Of a stretch of 64,000 bases of DNA, positions 1 to 9,191 are shown piece after piece. Numbering within the stretch: position 1 is the first letter of the stretch; each line of letters opens with the position of its first letter. The translations under genes were made by a program, and so were the position numbers. The DNA comes from Halalkalibacter okhensis. Its GTDB lineage: Bacteria; Bacillota; Bacilli; Bacillales; Bacillaceae_D. Below the pieces are notes generated by a model that was not told where the DNA came from, searched no databases, and worked only from the letters and a program-made list of their open reading frames with translations. The stretch spans positions 1-64,000 of the forward strand of contig NZ_JRJU01000003.1 of NCBI RefSeq assembly GCF_000787375.1. Reading direction: 5' to 3'.

Positions 1-26
1 ACTTGTCACTCGATAGCGACTTGACT

Positions 27-56
27 ATCATAACATCTTACATCATTTGAAGTCAA
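27..56 (-). promoter_or_regulatory. Downstream promoter (P2) of a probable rRNA operon
   Basis: On the minus strand there is a -35 box TTGACT (51-56) and a -10 box TATGAT (27-32) with an 18-base spacer, preceded by an A-rich tract resembling an UP element. It is the second of two tandem promoters. The 16S gene itself is outside the window, so the assignment rests on promoter layout and on B. subtilis gene order. Confidence 0.65.
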
Positions 57-111
57 ATGTTTTTTTCGATGTTATTTTTTCGTTTCCGACGCCTCGTCAG
101 CGACAAGTAAT

Positions 112-140
112 AATATATCATCATACAATTAATACGTCAA
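112..140 (-). promoter_or_regulatory. Upstream promoter (P1) of a probable rRNA operon
   Basis: Read on the minus strand, a -35 box TTGACG (135-140) and a -10 box TATATT (112-117) are separated by 17 bases. It lies about 85 bp upstream of a second promoter, the tandem P1-P2 layout typical of Bacillus rRNA operons. In B. subtilis an rRNA operon (rrnD) lies directly next to ygxA, as it would here. Transcription would leave the window at the left edge. Confidence 0.65.
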
Positions 141-149
141 CAATATATT

Positions 150-1025
150 TCAATTTTTTTTCAAACGATAAAATACCTTTTCAATTCCTTCAACTTTAGT
201 CGCCACTCGTGCACTTTCAATCAACTCTTTTTCAACTAAATGACGAAGAAGGAGTTCCAGGTCCACACTATAGTCCTCCACCTCAGGCAACGACATTAAC
301 TCAGCCACTGACAGCAACTCCTCACTTCTACTAATTAATAAAGAGAGAAAATGCTGGCTTCCCAATTCTGTTTTTGAATGAATAGCAAGTTCCGTTGCTA
401 ATATGAGAAGCTCAATTCTCTTCTCAAGCGACTCTTCACTCTTTAACAACTCTTGATACAACTTATACGTTTGTGGCTCAATCTTTTTTACTTGCTCCCA
501 CACGGTCACTTCCGGATAAAAGCCATGATTAATCACCGACAAACGAGCTAAGTGGTGAAGCGAATGCATCATATTACTAAACGCATCAAAATGATGCCCA
601 TTATAAAATAATAACTTCCCTTCCTCAAACCTTCTTAACATTTTCGTGAATTGGATCGTCATTTTTTTCGTGCGATCACCAGGAGGAAAAGAATCAATCC
701 TTTCTTTTACATTACTTAAAAATTCATTCCGATCAAAAACAATCTTCCCATTAATTAACCAATCAACCAACCTTCTATGGTTACCAACTATTAACGTTTG
801 ATGCATCATCGCTTGGCTAAGTGAATGTAACGAAACCCGCTTTTCCCCCAATGTATAATGTTTAACTTCCCATGAAATATTTTGATTGTGATTAATAAGC
901 ACTATAACGACATCAAAACCATCCGTAACCGACAAAGGCAAAAATTCTTTCTCCACTAGAAGAATCGCTAATGTCTCTTCCTCACTCGCACGGTCTTGAT
1001 AAAGTTGTCGTAACAATACATCCAT
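150..1025 (-). CDS. ygxA: YgxA-like nucleotidyltransferase-like protein
   Basis: A 291-residue soluble protein matching the YgxA family of Bacillus, described as nucleotidyltransferase-like with no proven reaction. The N-terminal third (SVTDGFDVVIVLI near residue 32) looks like the alpha/beta core of that fold; the rest is mainly helical. Identity is helped by context, because YgxA sits between ygzB and an rRNA operon in B. subtilis and here it lies between ygzB and tandem rRNA-type promoters. A GGGGAAG-type ribosome site precedes the ATG at 1025. No clear terminator separates it from the rRNA promoters. Function unknown. Confidence 0.8.
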   Translation of the reverse strand: MDVLLRQLYQDRASEEETLAILLVEKEFLPLSVTDGFDVVIVLINHNQNISWEVKHYTLGEKRVSLHSLSQAMMHQTLIVGNHRRLVDWLINGKIVFDRNEFLSNVKERIDSFPPGDRTKKMTIQFTKMLRRFEEGKLLFYNGHHFDAFSNMMHSLHHLARLSVINHGFYPEVTVWEQVKKIEPQTYKLYQELLKSEESLEKRIELLILATELAIHSKTELGSQHFLSLLISRSEELLSVAELMSLPEVEDYSVDLELLLRHLVEKELIESARVATKVEGIEKVFYRLKKN

Positions 1026-1253
1026 TTCATTCTTCCCCTCTCTTATACAACATCAACAGCCCACAGTCAGATTCACAAGCTCCCCGTTTTAAACTAGCCA
1101 TTCATCTTAGACTGATTCAGACATACAAGTTCTACACAAAAGGGGCATCTCCTGCTAAAGAACTAAGGAATCTTCTTTAACTGTTAACATTTCTTTAAGG
1201 AAGAACGGTGATGATCTATGCTATACTACAACTAGATTTAGGAGGGACTATTG

Positions 1254-1610
1254 ATGGCTTTAAAATATACAAACAAAATTAATAAAATTAGAACCTTTGC
1301 ATTGTCTCTTGTATTTGTAGGAATTCTCGTTATGTACATTGGTATCTTCTTCAGAGAATCTTACATCGTTATGACACTAGCGATGTTAATTGGCTTTCTT
1401 TTTATTATTGGAAGTACAGTTGTTTACTTTTGGATCGGGATGCTTTCAACGAAGACGATTCAGGTTGTCTGTCCAAGCTGTGGTGGAGCGACAAAAATGC
1501 TCGGTCGGGTTGACGCCTGCATGCACTGCAGTGAACCTCTAACCATGGACAAGTCACTTGAAGGCAAGGAATTTGATGAAAATTACAATCGTAAAACAAA
1601 GAAAAAATAA
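1254..1610 (+). CDS. ygzB: YgzB, UPF0295 membrane protein with zinc ribbon
   Basis: A 118-residue membrane protein of the UPF0295 family. Two hydrophobic segments (about residues 15-35 and 40-62) are followed by a cytoplasmic zinc-ribbon-like motif, CPSCGG then CMHC, which could hold one metal ion. The ATG at 1254 sits eight bases after AGGAGG (1240-1245). A TTG at 1251 is possible but is spaced less well. The gene is convergent with perR and shares its terminator, as in B. subtilis. No biochemical role is known. Confidence 0.85.
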   Translation: MALKYTNKINKIRTFALSLVFVGILVMYIGIFFRESYIVMTLAMLIGFLFIIGSTVVYFWIGMLSTKTIQVVCPSCGGATKMLGRVDACMHCSEPLTMDKSLEGKEFDENYNRKTKKK

Positions 1611-1627
1611 GCTAGTTTTAAATAACT

Positions 1628-1675
1628 AAAGAAGAGGCGCGAAAAAGGTTAGTACCTTTTTCGCGCCTCTTCTTT
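1628..1675. terminator. Bidirectional terminator between ygzB and perR
   Basis: A perfect 22-bp inverted repeat (arms 1628-1649 and 1654-1675) with a four-base loop. The A-rich start and T-rich end of the arms let it work in both directions, for ygzB (+) and perR (-). Confidence 0.9.
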
Positions 1676-1720
1676 GAATGTAAAGTAAAAAAAAGACACC
1701 CTCATCAATCAGAAGGTATC

Positions 1721-2158
1721 CTAATGTTCAACTTTCTCTTTGCACTTAGGGCAAGTTCCATAGATCTCCATACGGTGACTATGAACTTTAAATCCTGTTA
1801 CATGCTCTGCTAGGGTTTCCACTTCATCTAACCCTGGATAGTGAAAATCAACAATCTTTCCACACTCCCCACAAATCACGTGGTAATGATCCGATGTTAC
1901 TGAATCAAATCTACTCGATGCATCACCATATGTTAACTCTTTAACGATGCCAGCTTCCTTAAAGACGCGCAAATTGTTATAGACAGTTGCGACACTCATA
2001 TTAGGAAAACGCCCTTCTAAAGCTTTATATATTTCATCAGCTGTTGGATGGGTCATTGATTCATATAGGAATTCTAGAATCGCATGACGTTGCGGAGTCA
2101 TACGGACACGGGTGCTTTTCAAAGCATCAAGTGCATCTTGCAAACGATGATCAGACAT
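1721..2158 (-). CDS. perR: Peroxide-sensing repressor PerR (Fur family)
   Basis: A 145-residue metal-dependent repressor that senses hydrogen peroxide through iron-catalysed oxidation of histidines and controls catalase, peroxiredoxin and iron genes. All B. subtilis PerR ligands fall at identical positions: His37, Asp85, His91, His93 and Asp104 for the regulatory metal, and Cys96, Cys99, Cys136 and Cys139 for structural zinc. A winged helix occupies the first 80 residues. I chose the ATG at 2158 because GAGAGG lies nine bases before it and length and register then match B. subtilis; an upstream ATG would add seven unsupported residues. A PerR box overlaps its upstream region, implying autoregulation. 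Confidence 0.96.
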   Translation of the reverse strand: MSDHRLQDALDALKSTRVRMTPQRHAILEFLYESMTHPTADEIYKALEGRFPNMSVATVYNNLRVFKEAGIVKELTYGDASSRFDSVTSDHYHVICGECGKIVDFHYPGLDEVETLAEHVTGFKVHSHRMEIYGTCPKCKEKVEH

Positions 2159-2194
2159 TGTCATGCACCTCTCTTTCAAGTAACCATTCTTACT

Positions 2195-2209
2195 TTATAA
2201 TTAGTATAA
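2195..2209. promoter_or_regulatory. PerR box upstream of perR
   Basis: The 15-bp sequence TTATAATTAGTATAA matches the PerR box consensus TTATAATNATTATAA with one mismatch (G at 2204). It is about 37 bp upstream of the perR start codon, where it would overlap the promoter, as expected for autoregulation. Confidence 0.85.
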
Positions 2210-2248
2210 TATACAATTTGACAATTTGTCAATCTTGCGCTAATCCAA

Positions 2249-2548
2249 CTACTTTCCTATCGCAAGAAAAGGAGCTGCGTCTTTGACATCTAACAAAAAC
2301 GATGTATATCGATGTTCTTGCTTGCTGCTTCTTTGCTTCTTCCTTTCAAGATCCAAACAAACCACCTTCAAAGCATCCTGCAATTCTTTGATATCCTTTT
2401 CTTCAACCCCAAATAGGAATGTTGTATTCCCCTTTCTCCAAAAACCACCTGAACTAGCTAACTCAGTCATTCTATAGCCTTGCTTTTTTAATTTTAATTC
2501 AACCTCATCAGCATACACATTATCAATAATACAAACGAGCAGCTTCAC
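2249..2548 (-). CDS. Cyclic-di-AMP receptor paralogue (DUF970, DarA/PstA-like)
   Basis: A 99-residue PII-like protein resembling DarA (YaaQ/PstA), the trimeric cyclic-di-AMP receptor. The signatures are an initial beta strand MKLLVCIIDN, then the TxLASSGGFWRKGNTTFLFGVE region (about residues 28-49) that corresponds to the TTGGF and GNTTF ligand-binding segments of DarA. The C-terminal half is shorter and more basic than DarA, so ligand and partner may differ. The GTG start at 2548 has GGAGG seven bases upstream. It sits between perR and bcp and is likely a second copy, with classical darA elsewhere near the origin (inferred). Confidence 0.8.
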   Translation of the reverse strand: MKLLVCIIDNVYADEVELKLKKQGYRMTELASSGGFWRKGNTTFLFGVEEKDIKELQDALKVVCLDLERKKQRSSKQEHRYTSFLLDVKDAAPFLAIGK

Positions 2549-2669
2549 GACTCTTCCTCCATTCTAAAAGGTTATACCTACAACTATTCTGCTTTAAAGT
2601 AAGGTGTTCCTACTTTACTTTTTTAAATCTTTCAAATTGGAGGCAGTAGTTGCCACTTAAATCAAACGA

Positions 2670-3155
2670 TTACTTTCCTTCCATTTCATCCTTCACAAAT
2701 GAAAGAGCTTCTGCTACATGGTCTTTTACTTTTACCTTTCTCCATTCCTTAACAAGATTCCCTTGTTTATCAATGATGAAGGTCGAACGTTCGATGCCCA
2801 TGTATTCTTTCCCGAAATTCTTCTTTAACTTCCACACTCCATACTGCTCGGCCACTTTGTGATCCTCATCTGCTAATAATAAGAATGGAAGCTCATACTT
2901 TTCAATAAATTTCTCATGGCGAGCAACAGGGTCTGGGCTAACACCCAAAATAACCGTATCAAGCTCAGAAAAGTCTTCTACCTTATCACGAAAGTCACAA
3001 GCCTGAGTCGTGCATCCAGGTGTCATATCTTTTGGATAGAAATACAATACAATGTTCTTCCCACGATATTCCTCTAATGAAACCACTTCACCGTTATTAG
3101 CTGGCAATGAAAATAGTGGAGCCTCTTGTCCAACTTGAATCGTCAAAATACTCAT
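2670..3155 (-). CDS. bcp: Thiol peroxidase of the Bcp/PrxQ family (YgaF)
   Basis: A 161-residue thioredoxin-fold peroxiredoxin that reduces hydrogen peroxide and organic hydroperoxides with electrons from thioredoxin. The motif DMTPGCTTQACDFRD carries the peroxidatic Cys48 and, five residues on, the likely resolving Cys53 of the BCP subfamily. Length and ends are complete. Its place next to perR matches ygaF in B. subtilis and fits an oxidative-stress cluster. I saw no clear PerR box in front of it. Confidence 0.92.
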   Translation of the reverse strand: MSILTIQVGQEAPLFSLPANNGEVVSLEEYRGKNIVLYFYPKDMTPGCTTQACDFRDKVEDFSELDTVILGVSPDPVARHEKFIEKYELPFLLLADEDHKVAEQYGVWKLKKNFGKEYMGIERSTFIIDKQGNLVKEWRKVKVKDHVAEALSFVKDEMEGK

Positions 3156-3205
3156 CCTTTCAAATCTTTTACTTATAGCGTAGCTTAGAACCTTTCAAAT
3201 GACAA

Positions 3206-3628
3206 CTATTCCTCCTTCTTAGCCACTTGAAGAACCGATGTGACAACAAAGGCTGCAGGAAGTAAGTACCCAAATAGAGCCTGCACCATCGCAATAATCC
3301 GGCCAATCCCTACTGGCACTAAGTCACCATATCCTACAGAAAGAAGTGTCACCGCACTAAAATAAACAATATCTTCAATAAGGTGGTTCACCGTTCCTTC
3401 CACATGAGAATTCCCTTCTTTCAGCACGGCAATTCCTAACATTTCAAGACCTAAATACAAGTTAGAAAAGGATAAGATAACTGTGATATAAACAAGTAAT
3501 AGGAGGGTAAAGTGCCTTAGTGACACTGAGTAGGTTCCCCGAACGGGACGGTACCGCAAGAGCATCAATAAACTAACGATTGTCCCAACAGTTGCGATAA
3601 TTAACGCAGTCGATAATAACCAATTCAC
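3206..3628 (-). CDS. Two-transmembrane potassium-channel-like protein
   Basis: A protein of about 140 residues with the pore architecture of the Ion_trans_2 family. Two N-terminal hydrophobic segments and a short extracellular stretch lead into the selectivity filter SVGYGDLVP, followed by a last membrane helix. There is no cytoplasmic RCK/TrkA domain, so gating is not visible. GTG at 3628 is preferred because AGAGGTGA lies just before it; in-frame GTGs at 3637 and 3646 are alternatives. The gene is inserted between bcp and gsaB relative to the B. subtilis order I remember. It may conduct K+ or another monovalent cation. Confidence 0.82.
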   Translation of the reverse strand: MNWLLSTALIIATVGTIVSLLMLLRYRPVRGTYSVSLRHFTLLLLVYITVILSFSNLYLGLEMLGIAVLKEGNSHVEGTVNHLIEDIVYFSAVTLLSVGYGDLVPVGIGRIIAMVQALFGYLLPAAFVVTSVLQVAKKEE

Positions 3629-3756
3629 CCTGATCACCTCTCTCACACTAATTTTATGAAGTTGATAGCTTGTATAGAATCATTGAACTTGCCCCAAACG
3701 CTCCTCTATGGTTAGATACAAACAGAAGATATTGAACTATATTAAGGAGGCAAAAC

Positions 3757-5049
3757 ATGGACCGGACACAATCAGAACATTTATATAAAGAAGCTCAAGA
3801 GCATATCGTTGGAGGGGTGAATAGCCCTTCACGCGCGTACAAAGGCGTAGGTGGCGGGACACCTGTTTTTATGGAAAAAGGACAGGGTGCTTACTTTTGG
3901 GATGTTGACGGAAATCGTTACATAGATTATTTAGCTGCATACGGACCAATTATTACAGGGCATGCTCATCCCCATATAACCAAAGCCATTCAACAAGCTG
4001 CTGAGAATGGCGTTTTATTCGGAACACCAACAAAACTTGAAAATCAATTTGCAAAAATGCTCAAGGAAGCGATCCCTTCCCTAGAAAAGGTTCGCTTTGT
4101 CAATTCTGGAACGGAAGCTGTGATGACAACGATCCGCGTCGCACGTGCTTATACAGGAAGAGATAAAATCATTAAATTTGCCGGCTGCTATCACGGACAC
4201 TCAGATCTTGTCTTAGTAGCTGCAGGATCTGGACCTTCTACTCTTGGTACTCCAGATTCAGCCGGAGTGACCAAAAGCATCGCCAAGGAAGTCATTACCG
4301 TTCCGTTTAATGATATCGAAGCATACAAAGCTGCCTTAGAAAAATGGGGCGACGAGATAGCCGCTGTATTAGTTGAACCAATCGTAGGGAATTTCGGAAT
4401 TGTCGAGCCTGTTGACGGGTTCTTAGAAGCTGTTAACACTCTTACTCACGAAGCAGGTGCTCTTGTCATTTACGATGAGGTTATTACAGCTTTTCGCTTT
4501 ATGTATGGAGGAGCTCAAAATTATTTAGGGGTCGAACCAGATATGACGGCTCTAGGGAAAATAATTGGTGGCGGATTACCGATCGGAGCTTACGGCGGTC
4601 GAGTTGATATTATGGAAAAAGTGGCTCCACTTGGCCCTGCCTATCAAGCAGGAACGATGGCCGGAAATCCCGCATCAATGAGTGCAGGAATTGCTTGCTT
4701 AGAAGTATTAAAAGAAAAAGGAACGTACGAGAAATTAGATCAATTAGGTGCTTTATTAGAAGAAGGAATTCAGTCCCTTGCTAATAAACATAACCAGACG
4801 ATTACAATCAATCGCCTAAAAGGGGCATTAACTCTTTACTTCACTTCTGATAAAGTCGTCAATTATGAGCAAGCCGAGAATTCAAACGGCGAACAGTTCG
4901 GCCGCTTTTTTAAAGAGATGTTAAAGCGAGGAATCAATCTTGCTCCATCGAAATATGAAGCATGGTTCTTAACGATTGCTCATACAGAGGAAGATATAAA
5001 AGAAACATTACAAGCCGTCGATGAATCCTTCGCCGCCATGAATAAATAA
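3757..5049 (+). CDS. gsaB: Glutamate-1-semialdehyde 2,1-aminomutase (GsaB type)
   Basis: A 430-residue PLP enzyme that turns glutamate-1-semialdehyde into 5-aminolevulinate, the first tetrapyrrole precursor. The class III aminotransferase fold is complete. The cofactor lysine is Lys268 in [11 protein letters not shown], the motif [10 protein letters not shown] binds PLP phosphate, and AGTMAGNP is typical of GSA aminomutases. AAGGAGG precedes the ATG at 3757. In B. subtilis this location holds gsaB, a second copy beside the hemL in the hem operon, so the symbol follows synteny. The flanking ygaF and ygaE relatives support that. Confidence 0.93.
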   Translation: MDRTQSEHLYKEAQEHIVGGVNSPSRAYKGVGGGTPVFMEKGQGAYFWDVDGNRYIDYLAAYGPIITGHAHPHITKAIQQAAENGVLFGTPTKLENQFAKMLKEAIPSLEKVRFVNSGTEAVMTTIRVARAYTGRDKIIKFAGCYHGHSDLVLVAAGSGPSTLGTPDSAGVTKSIAKEVITVPFNDIEAYKAALEKWGDEIAAVLVEPIVGNFGIVEPVDGFLEAVNTLTHEAGALVIYDEVITAFRFMYGGAQNYLGVEPDMTALGKIIGGGLPIGAYGGRVDIMEKVAPLGPAYQAGTMAGNPASMSAGIACLEVLKEKGTYEKLDQLGALLEEGIQSLANKHNQTITINRLKGALTLYFTSDKVVNYEQAENSNGEQFGRFFKEMLKRGINLAPSKYEAWFLTIAHTEEDIKETLQAVDESFAAMNK

Positions 5050-5057
5050 TGAATACA

Positions 5058-5138
5058 AGATGACTAACGTTTTCGTGCCCCAAAAGGTCTGAACTAAGAG
5101 CTATTGGGTCCCACCTCATACGTTAGTCATCTTTTTTT
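5058..5138 (+). terminator. Long-stem terminator after gsaB
   Basis: Arms of 12 bp (5058-5069 and 5121-5132) match perfectly around a roughly 50-base interior and are followed by a run of seven T residues. Confidence 0.8.
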
Positions 5139-5255
5139 GCAACGATAATAAAAAAGCTTGATTCGTACCCATATCCGTTGTATAGTACGCTTCGGTGTTC
5201 ATTTTTCCGGGTATTATTGTGAGACAACTGAAATACTATCACTATCGAAGGATTT

Positions 5256-6380
5256 ATGATTCCAAGTGAACGAACAAAGGAGTTAATGTACCATATGAAA
5301 CTTGGGGCTCGAATATTTAAAACAGGGCTTGCTGTAATGCTTTCTTTATACTTGGCCATTTGGTTGGAACTTGACCCACCAATGTTTGCCGCCTTAGCAG
5401 CAGCAATTGCTGTGCAACCATCCCTATACCGAACGTTTCAAACGATTTTGGAGCAAATTCAAGCAAATTTAATCGGAGCCATATTAGCCGTTATTTTTGT
5501 GATGACATTTGGTCATGATCCTTTTGTCGTCGGTTTGGTTGTCGTATTAGCCATTTCAATTATTTTAAAGGTGAAGTTAGAGCCAACGACCATTCCACTA
5601 GCTATCGTGACGGTCATTATTATCATGGAAAGTCCTGCAACTGATTTTATCCAGTTTGCTGCCGGGCGCTTTGCTCTTATTCTACTTGGGGTTGTCGCGG
5701 CATTTATTATTAATTTGCTTTTTATCCCACCAAAATACGAAACAAAGCTTTATCATAAAATATCGAAAGCAACGGAAGATATCAACCAATGGACGATGTT
5801 ACACATCCGCCACGCAGCCGATCATCGCTCGTTAAAAAGCGACTTAAATCGTTTAGAAGAACAAGTTCTTAAACTCGAGAATTTATATTTGCTCTATAAA
5901 GAAGAACGAAATTATTTTATGAAAAATAAATACGGCAAAGCACGAAAAGTAGTCCTTTACCGTCAGATGATCGTCGCAACAAAAAAAGCCTTATTTGTGT
6001 TAAAAAATTTAGAAAGACGATCTGAAGAGTTGAATCTGATGGCAGAGGACACACATAAAAAATTCGAAAAGCAGCTTCATTACTTGACCACTTATCATGA
6101 TCGAATTTTGCTAAGGTATGTCGGAAAAGCTCATTCAAGTCATTCCGATGAATTGGTTCTTAAGATGAATAAAGGGAAAGAAGAACTCATGAGTTATTAT
6201 ATCGGCCTGCAAAACCATTCATGCATTGATTACAATCAATGGTTACACCTGTTACCTGCTGTTTCACAAATGATCGAATACCAAGAACAACTTGAGCACC
6301 TCAACCACCTTGTAGACAGCTTCTTTACGTATCACCAGGAGGAAAATGAGGTTAAAATTCAAGAACGAGATGATGAATAA
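5256..6380 (+). CDS. ygaE: Aromatic-acid-exporter-like membrane protein (DUF939, YgaE-like)
   Basis: An integral membrane protein of up to 374 residues. The first 150 residues hold about five hydrophobic helices, starting with RIFKTGLAVMLSLYLAIWL, with the conserved AIAVQPS segment typical of the ArAE_1/FUSC-related family. The remaining 200 residues are a charged, helical cytoplasmic domain. Homologues are named after aromatic acid efflux, but transport is not established for this type. Position next to gsaB matches ygaE of B. subtilis. The start is uncertain: ATG 5256 has GAAGGA close by, while ATGs at 5286 and 5295 follow AAAGGAG and would begin at the usual family start. Confidence 0.75.
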   Translation: MIPSERTKELMYHMKLGARIFKTGLAVMLSLYLAIWLELDPPMFAALAAAIAVQPSLYRTFQTILEQIQANLIGAILAVIFVMTFGHDPFVVGLVVVLAISIILKVKLEPTTIPLAIVTVIIIMESPATDFIQFAAGRFALILLGVVAAFIINLLFIPPKYETKLYHKISKATEDINQWTMLHIRHAADHRSLKSDLNRLEEQVLKLENLYLLYKEERNYFMKNKYGKARKVVLYRQMIVATKKALFVLKNLERRSEELNLMAEDTHKKFEKQLHYLTTYHDRILLRYVGKAHSSHSDELVLKMNKGKEELMSYYIGLQNHSCIDYNQWLHLLPAVSQMIEYQEQLEHLNHLVDSFFTYHQEENEVKIQERDDE

Positions 6381-6561
6381 GAGGCTCCTTCAAAAGGTTT
6401 GAACTTTAACCTTTTGAAGAAGCCTCTATGCATGAGCGGAGTCGCTACTTCTTTTAAAGCCTTGAGAGGAGTGGGGTTCTCCTCTCAAGGCGCGTAGCGA
6501 ACGGAGCCATTGCCCTCCCCCTTCAAAAGGTTTGAACTTTCACCTTTTGAAGTAGCCTCTT
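6381..6561. terminator. Three consecutive hairpins between convergent genes
   Basis: Between ygaE-like (+) and ygaD (-) lie three strong hairpins. The first (6381-6427) and third (6521-6552) are near copies of each other, CTTCAAAAGGT paired with ACCTTTTGAAG. The middle one has perfect 13-bp arms at 6459-6471 and 6479-6491. The outer two serve as terminators for the two converging genes. Confidence 0.8.
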
Positions 6562-6571
6562 TATGACCTTA

Positions 6572-8326
6572 TCAATTCAACTGCTGAACTTCAAATAACT
6601 TCTTGTAGCTCCCTTTACGGCTTATTAACTCTTCATGACTGCCAACCTCAGCAATTTCACCATTCTCAATCACAACGATCCGATCAGCATGGGTAATCGT
6701 AGAAAGGCGGTGAGCAACGATAAAGGTTGTCCTGTCTTTGGCTAGCACTTCAAGAGCTTCTTGAATATAATGCTCACTTTCCAAATCCAGAGCTGACGTT
6801 GCTTCATCAAAGATGAGGATTGGTGGATTCTTCAAGAACACACGAGCAATCGCGACACGTTGCTTCTGGCCACCAGAAAGCTTCACACCTCGCTCGCCCA
6901 CTTCCGTGTCATACCCTTTTGGAAGATTCATTATAAAATCATGTGCATTCGCCGCCTTTGCTGCAGCTATGACGTCTTCCTCACTCGCATCGGGCCTTCC
7001 CATTAATATGTTCTGCTTAACCGAATCACTAAACAAAATATTATCTTGCAGAACCATCCCAATGTTGTCACGCAAAGTACGCACTTTGAACTCTCTAATA
7101 TCCGTCCCATCTAATAAAATTTGACCAGACGTCACATCGTAGAAACGAGGAATTAAGCTAATCAACGTACTTTTCCCACCGCCACTCATTCCTACAAACG
7201 CAATGGTCTCTCCTTGTTTCACATCTAGCTGTAAATTTTTTAACACAGGCTTTTCATCATCATCGTAATGGAAGGTTACATTTCTAAACTCAAGATGACC
7301 TTGAGCTCGCTGTAGCGGCTTGGAATGAGGCTCATCTTCAATATCATATTTTTCATCAATAAACTCAAAGACCCTGTCCATCGAAGCAATCGATTGAGTC
7401 AAAGTTGTTGACGAATTAATAAGACGCCTTAACGGCCCATACAATCTCTCCATGTACAAGACAAATGCTGTCATCGCCCCCACTTCAAGATTGCCCATAA
7501 TAACAAAATAGCCCGCCACAAATATAACGAGTAATGGTGCCACATCTGTAATTGTGTTAACCACAGCAAACGTTTTAGCATTCCATTTTGTATGATCAAT
7601 GGCTCGATCTAGGAAATGGGTGTTTCTTTTTGCAAATTGCTTTTGCTCATGGTCCTCAAGCGCAAAGCTTCGAATCACACTCATTCCTTGGACACGTTCA
7701 TGTAAATGTCCTTGTACCTCCGCTAATGCTTGTGAACGCACTCTCGTTAAATGCCTAAGTCTGGCATAAAAGTATTTCACTGAGAAGCCATACAACGGGA
7801 ACATCGAAATAGCAACAAGCGTTAACCAAACGTTTAGATTTAACATAATGATAATAGCAATAACAATGGTAATTAAATCTAACCAAATATTCATTAACCC
7901 TGTTATCACAAAATTCTTCGTTTGTTCAACGTCATGTATAACACGAGAAATGATTTCTCCTACTTTGCGATTCGAATAATAACGCAAACTCAGCTTTTGG
8001 ATATGGGTAAATAATTGATCTCTTATGTCATATAGAACTTTGCTTCCAATCCACTGCGCAAAATACTGTCTAAAGTATTCAATCGGCGGACGCAAAAAGA
8101 CAAAAATAACAAACATAACGGCCATAATTTTCAGCAACAATGACACTTTTTCATCTTGTGCCATCGCTTCAGCGAAGATAATATCATCAATTACATACAT
8201 CATCACTAACGGCAGCAATAACGGAATCCCAAACTTAAAAATTCCGATGATGATGGTAACGATAATTTCCTTCCAATACGGCTTGACGAATGCCATATAG
8301 CGTTTAATACTATTCAGCTTCGTCAC
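6572..8326 (-). CDS. ygaD: ABC transporter, fused permease/ATPase (YgaD-like exporter)
   Basis: A 584-residue half-transporter of the multidrug/lipid exporter type, working as a dimer in the membrane. Six membrane helices fill residues 1-310. The nucleotide-binding domain has Walker [11 protein letters not shown]-loop VLQDN, signature LSGGQKQR, Walker [13 protein letters not shown] and switch histidine in AHRLST. Long stretches match B. subtilis YgaD. The first codon is doubtful: GTG at 8326 almost touches the Shine-Dalgarno sequence GAGGGGGTGA, whereas CTG at 8317 is six bases after it and would give LNSIKRY, matching the MDSIKRY start of YgaD. Substrate unknown. Confidence 0.92.
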   Translation of the reverse strand: MTKLNSIKRYMAFVKPYWKEIIVTIIIGIFKFGIPLLLPLVMMYVIDDIIFAEAMAQDEKVSLLLKIMAVMFVIFVFLRPPIEYFRQYFAQWIGSKVLYDIRDQLFTHIQKLSLRYYSNRKVGEIISRVIHDVEQTKNFVITGLMNIWLDLITIVIAIIIMLNLNVWLTLVAISMFPLYGFSVKYFYARLRHLTRVRSQALAEVQGHLHERVQGMSVIRSFALEDHEQKQFAKRNTHFLDRAIDHTKWNAKTFAVVNTITDVAPLLVIFVAGYFVIMGNLEVGAMTAFVLYMERLYGPLRRLINSSTTLTQSIASMDRVFEFIDEKYDIEDEPHSKPLQRAQGHLEFRNVTFHYDDDEKPVLKNLQLDVKQGETIAFVGMSGGGKSTLISLIPRFYDVTSGQILLDGTDIREFKVRTLRDNIGMVLQDNILFSDSVKQNILMGRPDASEEDVIAAAKAANAHDFIMNLPKGYDTEVGERGVKLSGGQKQRVAIARVFLKNPPILIFDEATSALDLESEHYIQEALEVLAKDRTTFIVAHRLSTITHADRIVVIENGEIAEVGSHEELISRKGSYKKLFEVQQLN

Positions 8327-8348
8327 CCCCTCTTTTTAAGACAAAAGC

Positions 8349-8392
8349 CTGACTCACATGGAGAGCCATTGGTAGCCACCCCCGAGAGTCAG
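8349..8392 (-). terminator. Hairpin after ygaC
   Basis: Short arms CTGACTC (8349-8355) and GAGTCAG (8386-8392) flank a 30-base interior between ygaC and ygaD. On the minus strand a T-rich stretch follows. It is a moderate terminator candidate. Confidence 0.5.
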
Positions 8393-8401
8393 ACCCTTTC
8401 T

Positions 8402-8929
8402 TTATCGATATTGTAAAAATCGTTCATACCAGCTTTCCACAAATTGTGGGGCAAATGGTCCTTTTCTTTGGTGAATCCATGAGATTAATTCATCGACACT
8501 TCGTTTAAGAATGTCATCTACAGCTGGCGGATAGTTCATAAGTTTCCGGTGCAGCTCATATTCATCTTCATCTAAGAGCTTAAAGGTCATATCTGGGAAC
8601 ACCTTAATGTCGAGGTCGTAATCAATATACTTCACTGCTTCCTCATCCCAAGTAAAAGGTGACCCTAGGTTGCAATAGTAATAAATACCATCTGATCGTA
8701 TCATACCAATTGTGTTAAACCATTGTTCGGAATCAAAATAACATATAGCCGGCTCTCGCGTTCTCCAATTCCTTCCATCCGATTCCTTCACTAGAATACG
8801 GTCATTCCCTCCAATTACAACCTTTGACGTCCCTTTAAGCACAATCGTTTCTTCCCAAATGCGATGAATCAATCCATTATGCTTATAGCTATGGATTTCA
8901 ATATTACTTCCTACTTTGGGAAAATTCAT
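8402..8929 (-). CDS. ygaC: YgaC-like DUF402 nucleoside tri-/diphosphatase
   Basis: A 175-residue protein of the DUF402 family. The Staphylococcus relative Ntdp hydrolyses nucleoside tri- and diphosphates, so a housekeeping phosphatase role is likely. Characteristic segments are [35 protein letters not shown], and [14 protein letters not shown] with its metal-binding acidic residues. I set the start at ATG 8929 (MNFPKVG), six bases after AAGGGAG, since the B. subtilis protein starts at the same point; the open frame extends 18 codons further upstream without support. It lies upstream of ygaD, as in B. subtilis. Confidence 0.9.
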   Translation of the reverse strand: MNFPKVGSNIEIHSYKHNGLIHRIWEETIVLKGTSKVVIGGNDRILVKESDGRNWRTREPAICYFDSEQWFNTIGMIRSDGIYYYCNLGSPFTWDEEAVKYIDYDLDIKVFPDMTFKLLDEDEYELHRKLMNYPPAVDDILKRSVDELISWIHQRKGPFAPQFVESWYERFLQYR

Positions 8930-9142
8930 GTCAAACTCCCTTCCTTGCATAGTTTCGGACGCCTGTAGGGTAGAGTAGTTCATACGTATCCACTTTTAAA
9001 ATAAGCTCGTCTACTCTATTCTCTACCAATAAAACTAACTTAATCACTTCATTTGCTTACATTCACTTTCTATTATAACGTTTTGTCAGTTAATTTGAAA
9101 TGTTAAGCTTTAATATAGGTAAAAGTCTATGTACAAAAAAAC

Positions 9143-9176
9143 AAGCACCCTTTGGACGAGTTGCCAAAGGGTGCTT
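9143..9176. terminator. Terminator downstream of sspE
   Basis: Perfect 13-bp arms (9143-9155 and 9164-9176) with T-rich ends on both strands, so it terminates sspE on the minus strand and could act in both directions. Confidence 0.85.
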
Positions 9177-9191
9177 TGTTTTTAAGTCTTA

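Noticed and set aside
971-1180. 69-codon plus-strand ORF
   Set aside because: It overlaps the start of ygxA and its upstream region, has no ribosome site and no protein-like pattern.
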